Of a stretch of DNA of 64,000 nucleotides, positions 59,931-64,000 are shown piece by piece (within the stretch, counting starts at the first letter, position 1; the number at the start of each line of letters is the position of its first letter). The stretch comes from Manduca sexta. Its lineage: Eukaryota; Arthropoda; Insecta; Lepidoptera; Sphingidae. The notes beneath the pieces are model-generated. The model was given only the letters and a program-made list of their open reading frames with translations, did no database searches and was not told the DNA's origin. The stretch lies in the NCBI RefSeq assembly GCF_014839805.1, contig NC_051134.1, forward strand, positions 6,851,170 to 6,915,169, read 5' to 3'. A program made the translations under genes and the position numbers.

Positions 59931-60094
59931 CAATGTTATCATGAGTTATGGTTTTATTGTAAGACTTTATTCATTTTGGTGCATGTTTGTAATATGAAAG
60001 GTCCTAGATTTACGACTGGCTTTTCCTTACTGTATTTATTAAAGTGAAAATTACTCGCTATGTTTTATTACAAAATATCCATCAAGTAACTTTA

Positions 60095-60140
60095 TTTCAA
60101 TGTCGAACATACGCTTAAACATAAGAAATCATTATGAAAA
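60095..60140 (+). repeat. Family F tail fragment
   Basis: 'ATTTCAATGTCGAACATACG' followed by CTTAAACATAAGAAATCATTAT. It repeats the last ~45 bp of the copy that ends about 480 bp upstream. Confidence 0.7.
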
Positions 60141-60218
60141 TTCCTCCTTGACAGCAATCTAATCGTCACGTTCGTCATTGCATTTAAAGGCTCAAAGTAC
60201 TAATAGTTTAGTGGTTTC

Positions 60219-60495
60219 CTGGTGGTAGGTCTCTCATATGTGAGAGTCCGACTGGGTAGGTACCACCGCAATGTCTATTTCTGCCGCCTAGCACCGCACA
60301 GTGTAATGTTGTGTTCCGGTTTGAAGGACACTGCAGCCAGTATAACTACTGGACATAATAAAAATTAACATCTCATGTCTCAGAATGGCGAGCGTAGTGG
60401 AATACCAAACAATAATTTGTAATACAAAGTGTTGGATGGAGTTTCTACAGTTTATGGGTGATCGTATCGCTTACCATCAGGCGAACGGCAAGCTC
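60219..60495 (-). mobile_element. Family H element, near complete
   Basis: In reverse orientation: 'CCTGGTGGTAGGTCTCTCAT' with the palindromic CTCTCATATGTGAGAG (3' end), through 'TGTGTTCCGGTTTGAAGGAC', to 'AGGCGAACGGCAAGCTC' (5' end). Confidence 0.75.
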
Positions 60496-61092
60496 ATTTC
60501 TAACAATATAAACAAACAAACATTCTTATGTCTAACAATATAAACAAAATTCAAACGCACACACGCTATATTCAGAGATTTTTTAACCCGAGATCACAAA
60601 CAAAACATTTTCCAACACGATCCTCGGTATTTGCGGGCGCGATTCAATCTCTTGCCGGATTTGCTATGCCGGCATCTCTCGTATACGGCTTCAGGCACGT
60701 AAACGAGTTTCTATGCAGAACAGAGACGGACTAGTCCAGGACACCATGGGTATTCAAAGACCCCAATGTATGTATTTACTTGCCGTGTCATTGGCATGTT
60801 TGCTAGCATTGAAGGAAGTATTAGAAATTATAGATTTGAAATTAAGTTTTCATAATAGTTGGACTGTATAATTGAGAGGCCTTAACGTCTTTGTGGTCTA
60901 ATACGAGTTATTAGATTGCGTTGATAGAAATTTCAAAGCAATATTCAATAAGGAGGTTTTTTCTTAGAAGTAGATATTACACTACAAATGTTATGAATAG
61001 ATAGAATATTAATTTGACAAAAGAATACCTTCCGAGAAAACGGTGCCAAGAATATCTTAACTTATTAATATTCTACGTAATAAAAATAAAAT
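60496..61092. other. No feature recognised
   Basis: A 68-codon frame starts at the edge of the H element. No family. Confidence 0.55.
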
Positions 61093-61340
61093 TACACACT
61101 TATACATTACACCTTTATTCTCGAAGGGGTAGACAGAGGTGCAATCATCGCACCCACTTTTCGCCTACGTGTTCCGTCTCATAGGGAGCGAGCCCATTGT
61201 CACATCGGGTACAAATTTCAAAGTTCGGGCTGATATTAAGTAGAAAAACCCAATATTATCTACTTCTGCCGGACCTGAGATTCGAACTCTAGACCTCAGC
61301 ACCGCACTCGTACAATTATACAACTTTGCTAACGAGGCCG
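61093..61340 (-). mobile_element. SINE family A
   Basis: Plus-strand order is the A tail ('TTATTCTCGAAGGGGTAGAC'), 'CGCACCCACTTTTCGCCTAC', 'CGGGCTGATATTAAGTAGAA', then the box B complement 'GGACCTGAGATTCGAACTCT' and the end of the head 'TTTGCTAACGAGGCCGTGTC'. Confidence 0.8.
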
Positions 61341-62269
61341 TGTCAGAAAAACTAATTCATACGTCAAATATTGGCAGTAATAGAAGGCGCGTGATGTGGC
61401 TATCTCGCTATCTCACTCGCACGCGTGCTAATAATAGCGATGACGTCAGTATAAGTTGTGTTTCTATCATGTCTTAATTCATACTAACGATTATTAGTAT
61501 TATAGCCTGACCAGGAAAATAAACAACCTCGTCACGTTTTGATATAATATGAAACTAATATCCCTATACTGATTACGTTTACATTAAAACAAAAAAAGCA
61601 AAAGAAGCATCTCAAAGCAGATTTTTTCTTTCGCATCAGGCTATAATATATTTTTCATCCCATTATTGTGTTCTTCCATTTCCAAATTTAAACGACATAC
61701 ATGTATGATAGCAAATACTTACTTCATTTTTTTTCCGTGTTTTATGGTTCACCCAAAGCCTAAGCTTACCAGACTTTAAAGGGAGTCCGGCTCTGCGCAT
61801 GAATATTGTAGTTAGGCTCATAAGGCTTATCATCTTGATTGTGGATCAGCTCTTTATGCGGCCTTTAAGATATATCTTTGGAATGAAGATGATAGCCACT
61901 TACGTAGTTTGATACAGCGACAATATTGCCTGGAAATTCTTGAAGGTTGTCGAAAAATAGACATCGCATGTCGTATCATTTGAAAGCATCTTACAATCAT
62001 AACACTGTATGCTGCAAAGTGTTTCAAATTGCGTTTAATCTTTTGTGTCTTTTCGGTTATCATTTTTTACTCATTAATATAGACTTTCAAGTGTTGAATT
62101 TAGATAAAAAAAAATATTTCGATTGAAGTCAATGTGAGGAGAGATTCGAAATTTTGAATTTTGTTCAGCTATTATTGTAGCTGACTGTATATTGCATCTC
62201 ATGCTAAGAACAACAAATTATATTTCGTTTATGTCTGTATTATAAGGAACTGAAGTGATTTTATTTAAA
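61341..62269. other. No feature recognised
   Basis: AT-rich. A minor GC patch near 61390-61450. Confidence 0.55.
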
Positions 62270-62395
62270 ATAAAAAGAACTATCACTGACTACACAAATA
62301 TTTCACCAAGCAACTGCGTGGGTCTATAAAACGCTCGGTGTTTCTATAGCTAAAGATGTTAAAAATACCCTCACAAGAATATATTTAACTTTACA
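62270..62395. repeat. Dispersed repeat Q, copy 2
   Basis: 'AAGAACTATCACTGACTACA', 'AATATTTCACCAAGCAACTG' and 'AAACGCTCGGTGTTTCTATA'. Same order as the copy at 12.6 kb. Confidence 0.6.
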
Positions 62396-63339
62396 TTAAA
62401 ATAATAATAAATAATGTTTATTCGCAAAATTAAGATTGTCCTTTGGTTTTAGACGGGATACTTAAAAGTTAAGACTACTAATACTGTTCATACTTGTTTT
62501 GTGCAAAAAATTAGTTCGCGTGGAAGTGCATTTGTAAATCTTAAAATAGCCTACATCATTCATTTTGTCCAAATTAATTCAATATTGCAGCCATGAAACG
62601 TAACAAATTTACTATATGGATAGACATATTAAAAATACTCCTAAACCTTAGCTTGCTTTCTCTATGGTGACAACTGTTCAATACATGTGTCTACCGCAGT
62701 AGAAGCCTACACCTCCCACTTTTATCCCTACATAAGCCTTCTAAGTATTCACGAGTCACGACACAACGGTATATCAGTCAAACAGAATCCAATTTTATCG
62801 CAGAACCTTCGTATAGAAATCTCTTTACCTGTACTAGCAAAACATGTAATAAATAAGGTTCGGGGATATGATACGGTGACAGGGCAGTGATAGGACCGTG
62901 CTATTTAACTTCTGTTTTTTCTTCTTTTCAATTGTTTTCTTCTTGAAACTAGATACAAGCAACTTGTTCGCCTTAAAATGAATATTGTAACGGCTTGTAA
63001 ATGGTTGCTATCTTCAAATTTAGATGTTGTTAAATGTTTAGCTTACTTTCCATAACAGGTTTTCCGCCTCACACTTAAGGGGAACTATCTCTGGAAAAAT
63101 AGTGTAAGAAAACCCACATAAAGTATTGCTTGACCTAAATTTCGAATCTAGAATCTACCCATAATATGCTTTTCATAAAGGGGGCGACTAATGAATTTTA
63201 AAGAAATTCCTTTTTTTTGCTTAAATGTCGTCAGGTACCTTCAATATTGATGCAATTTAATCTTTACAGACACTCTTGTTATTAAGTAGCCCCATAGGCT
63301 ACTTGCTTACATTTTACTATCCGTAAGGACATATTGGTC
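62396..63339. other. No feature recognised
   Basis: A 67-codon frame at 62687-62890 has no family. Confidence 0.55.
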
Positions 63340-63490
63340 GAAATAAAACTATATTTCGGATTTTCTCGTGGATTCTTGTTTCAATTTTCTACCGACATTT
63401 TGAAGATTTTACAGCCTTCATGGTCACGGGGCAAATTACGTGCCGACACATGTTACTGAGTAACATTCAAGTAAAATACGAAATTATTAC
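63340..63490 (-). repeat. Family F repeat, diverged
   Basis: 'GACATTTTGAAGATTTTACA' and 'GCCTTCATGGTCACGGGGCA', then 'GTAACATTCAAGTAAAATAC', which looks like an inverted F tail. It abuts the MITE at 63508. Confidence 0.55.
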
Positions 63491-63507
63491 TATACTGCAC
63501 ATATTTG

Positions 63508-63834
63508 GAGCCGTTCAAGTATTACGTAACGCAATTTTTGAAGATTTTTGAACCCCTCGCTTCCCTATGTAACGCGCCGCAAAGTTTTCCTGTACGCCCC
63601 CCCTTCAAAAAGTTATGTAACTCTAAAGTGACATTTTTTTTCTAATATTTACAATTATGTTACGCGAAGTACCGGAAAGACGCTAAAATACCTTTGTTAT
63701 TGTTTTAAAATAAAAAAAAAAACAATGTTACATAACGTGTTGTACGATCCCTCCCTCCCGCGCCTGTAACGCATCGTAACATTTTACAAGACCCCCCTCC
63801 CCCCAGATTGCTTTACTAAATACTTGAACGGCCC
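63508..63834. mobile_element. Non-autonomous DNA transposon (MITE) with terminal inverted repeats and TTTG flanks
   Basis: The left end reads GAGCCGTTCAAGTATTACGT. The right end, on the other strand, reads GGGCCGTTCAAGTATTTAGT. The arms continue to AACGCAAT and AAAGCAAT. The 327 bp element is flanked on both sides by TTTG (63504-63507 and 63835-63838), a possible 4 bp target duplication. The interior has two C-rich blocks (around 63596-63603 and 63790-63803) and no reading frame. The end design is like that of the MITE at 31.0 kb, but the terminal sequence differs. Confidence 0.8.
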
Positions 63835-64000
63835 TTTGTCATTGAGAACATAGCTCTTTCCCCCCGAAACTCGGCACGGCTGTGTGTGAACAAACTTCAG
63901 AAATTGCCGAGACATACAGGCGACGAGTATTGCAGGTTTATTGGCGTTTTGTTATAAATCATAATGTATGATACTGAAGGTTTGTCTTTTTCTTGTTAGG

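Noticed and set aside
59580..60047. 155-codon plus-strand frame, the longest apart from the transposase
   Set aside because: Its start lies inside the family F repeat, and the first third is repeat-derived, so the frame cannot be a host gene as it stands.

Overview
This is AT-rich eukaryotic DNA, almost certainly from an insect and most likely a moth or butterfly. The evidence is the set of interspersed repeats: tRNA-headed SINEs, RTE-type LINE tails ending in short ATG/TGA microsatellites, a maT-type (DD37D) mariner-like transposon, and several short repeat families that I recognise from memory as typical of lepidopteran genomes. There are no operons, ribosome binding sites or compact gene arrays. 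Almost every open frame is a short chance frame, and several begin at TTG.

I find no confidently identifiable host gene. The window reads as intergenic or long-intron DNA built from transposable-element debris. The one clear protein-coding unit is the transposase of a maT element at 53931-55241. Its terminal inverted repeats, TA target duplications and three catalytic aspartates (D151, D247, D285) are all present. A single in-frame TAG removes the last 33 residues.

Layout. 1-5.5 kb: mostly unique AT-rich DNA with two copies of a short repeat (family H). 5.5-10.7 kb: family E, two RTE LINE tails, an ~850 bp non-autonomous element and family G fragments. 11.9-20.5 kb: dense SINE territory (families A, B, C, D), a degenerate LINE 3' end, and a B SINE nested in a G repeat. 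20.5-30.6 kb: largely unique, with a 217 bp tandem duplication and one A SINE. 30.6-34.4 kb: F repeat, a MITE, a perfect hairpin, an H element nested in a D repeat, another F repeat and a G repeat. 37.3-42.8 kb: RTE and other LINE tails, F, H and A copies. 43.9-52.1 kb: B SINEs, tandem repeats, an E copy and a hairpin. 52.5-56.5 kb: G fragments, then the maT element set between hairpin-rich flanks. 58.6-64 kb: a possible membrane-protein exon, A, F and H copies, and a second MITE.

The repeat families are labelled A-H and Q here for cross-reference only. They were defined by comparing copies within this window, and their boundaries are approximate. Three weak candidates for host coding exons are listed with low confidence. 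I found no convincing undescribed biological system. The most rewarding items are the nearly intact maT element, the two terminal-inverted-repeat MITEs, and the nested insertions whose target duplications let element ends be defined.
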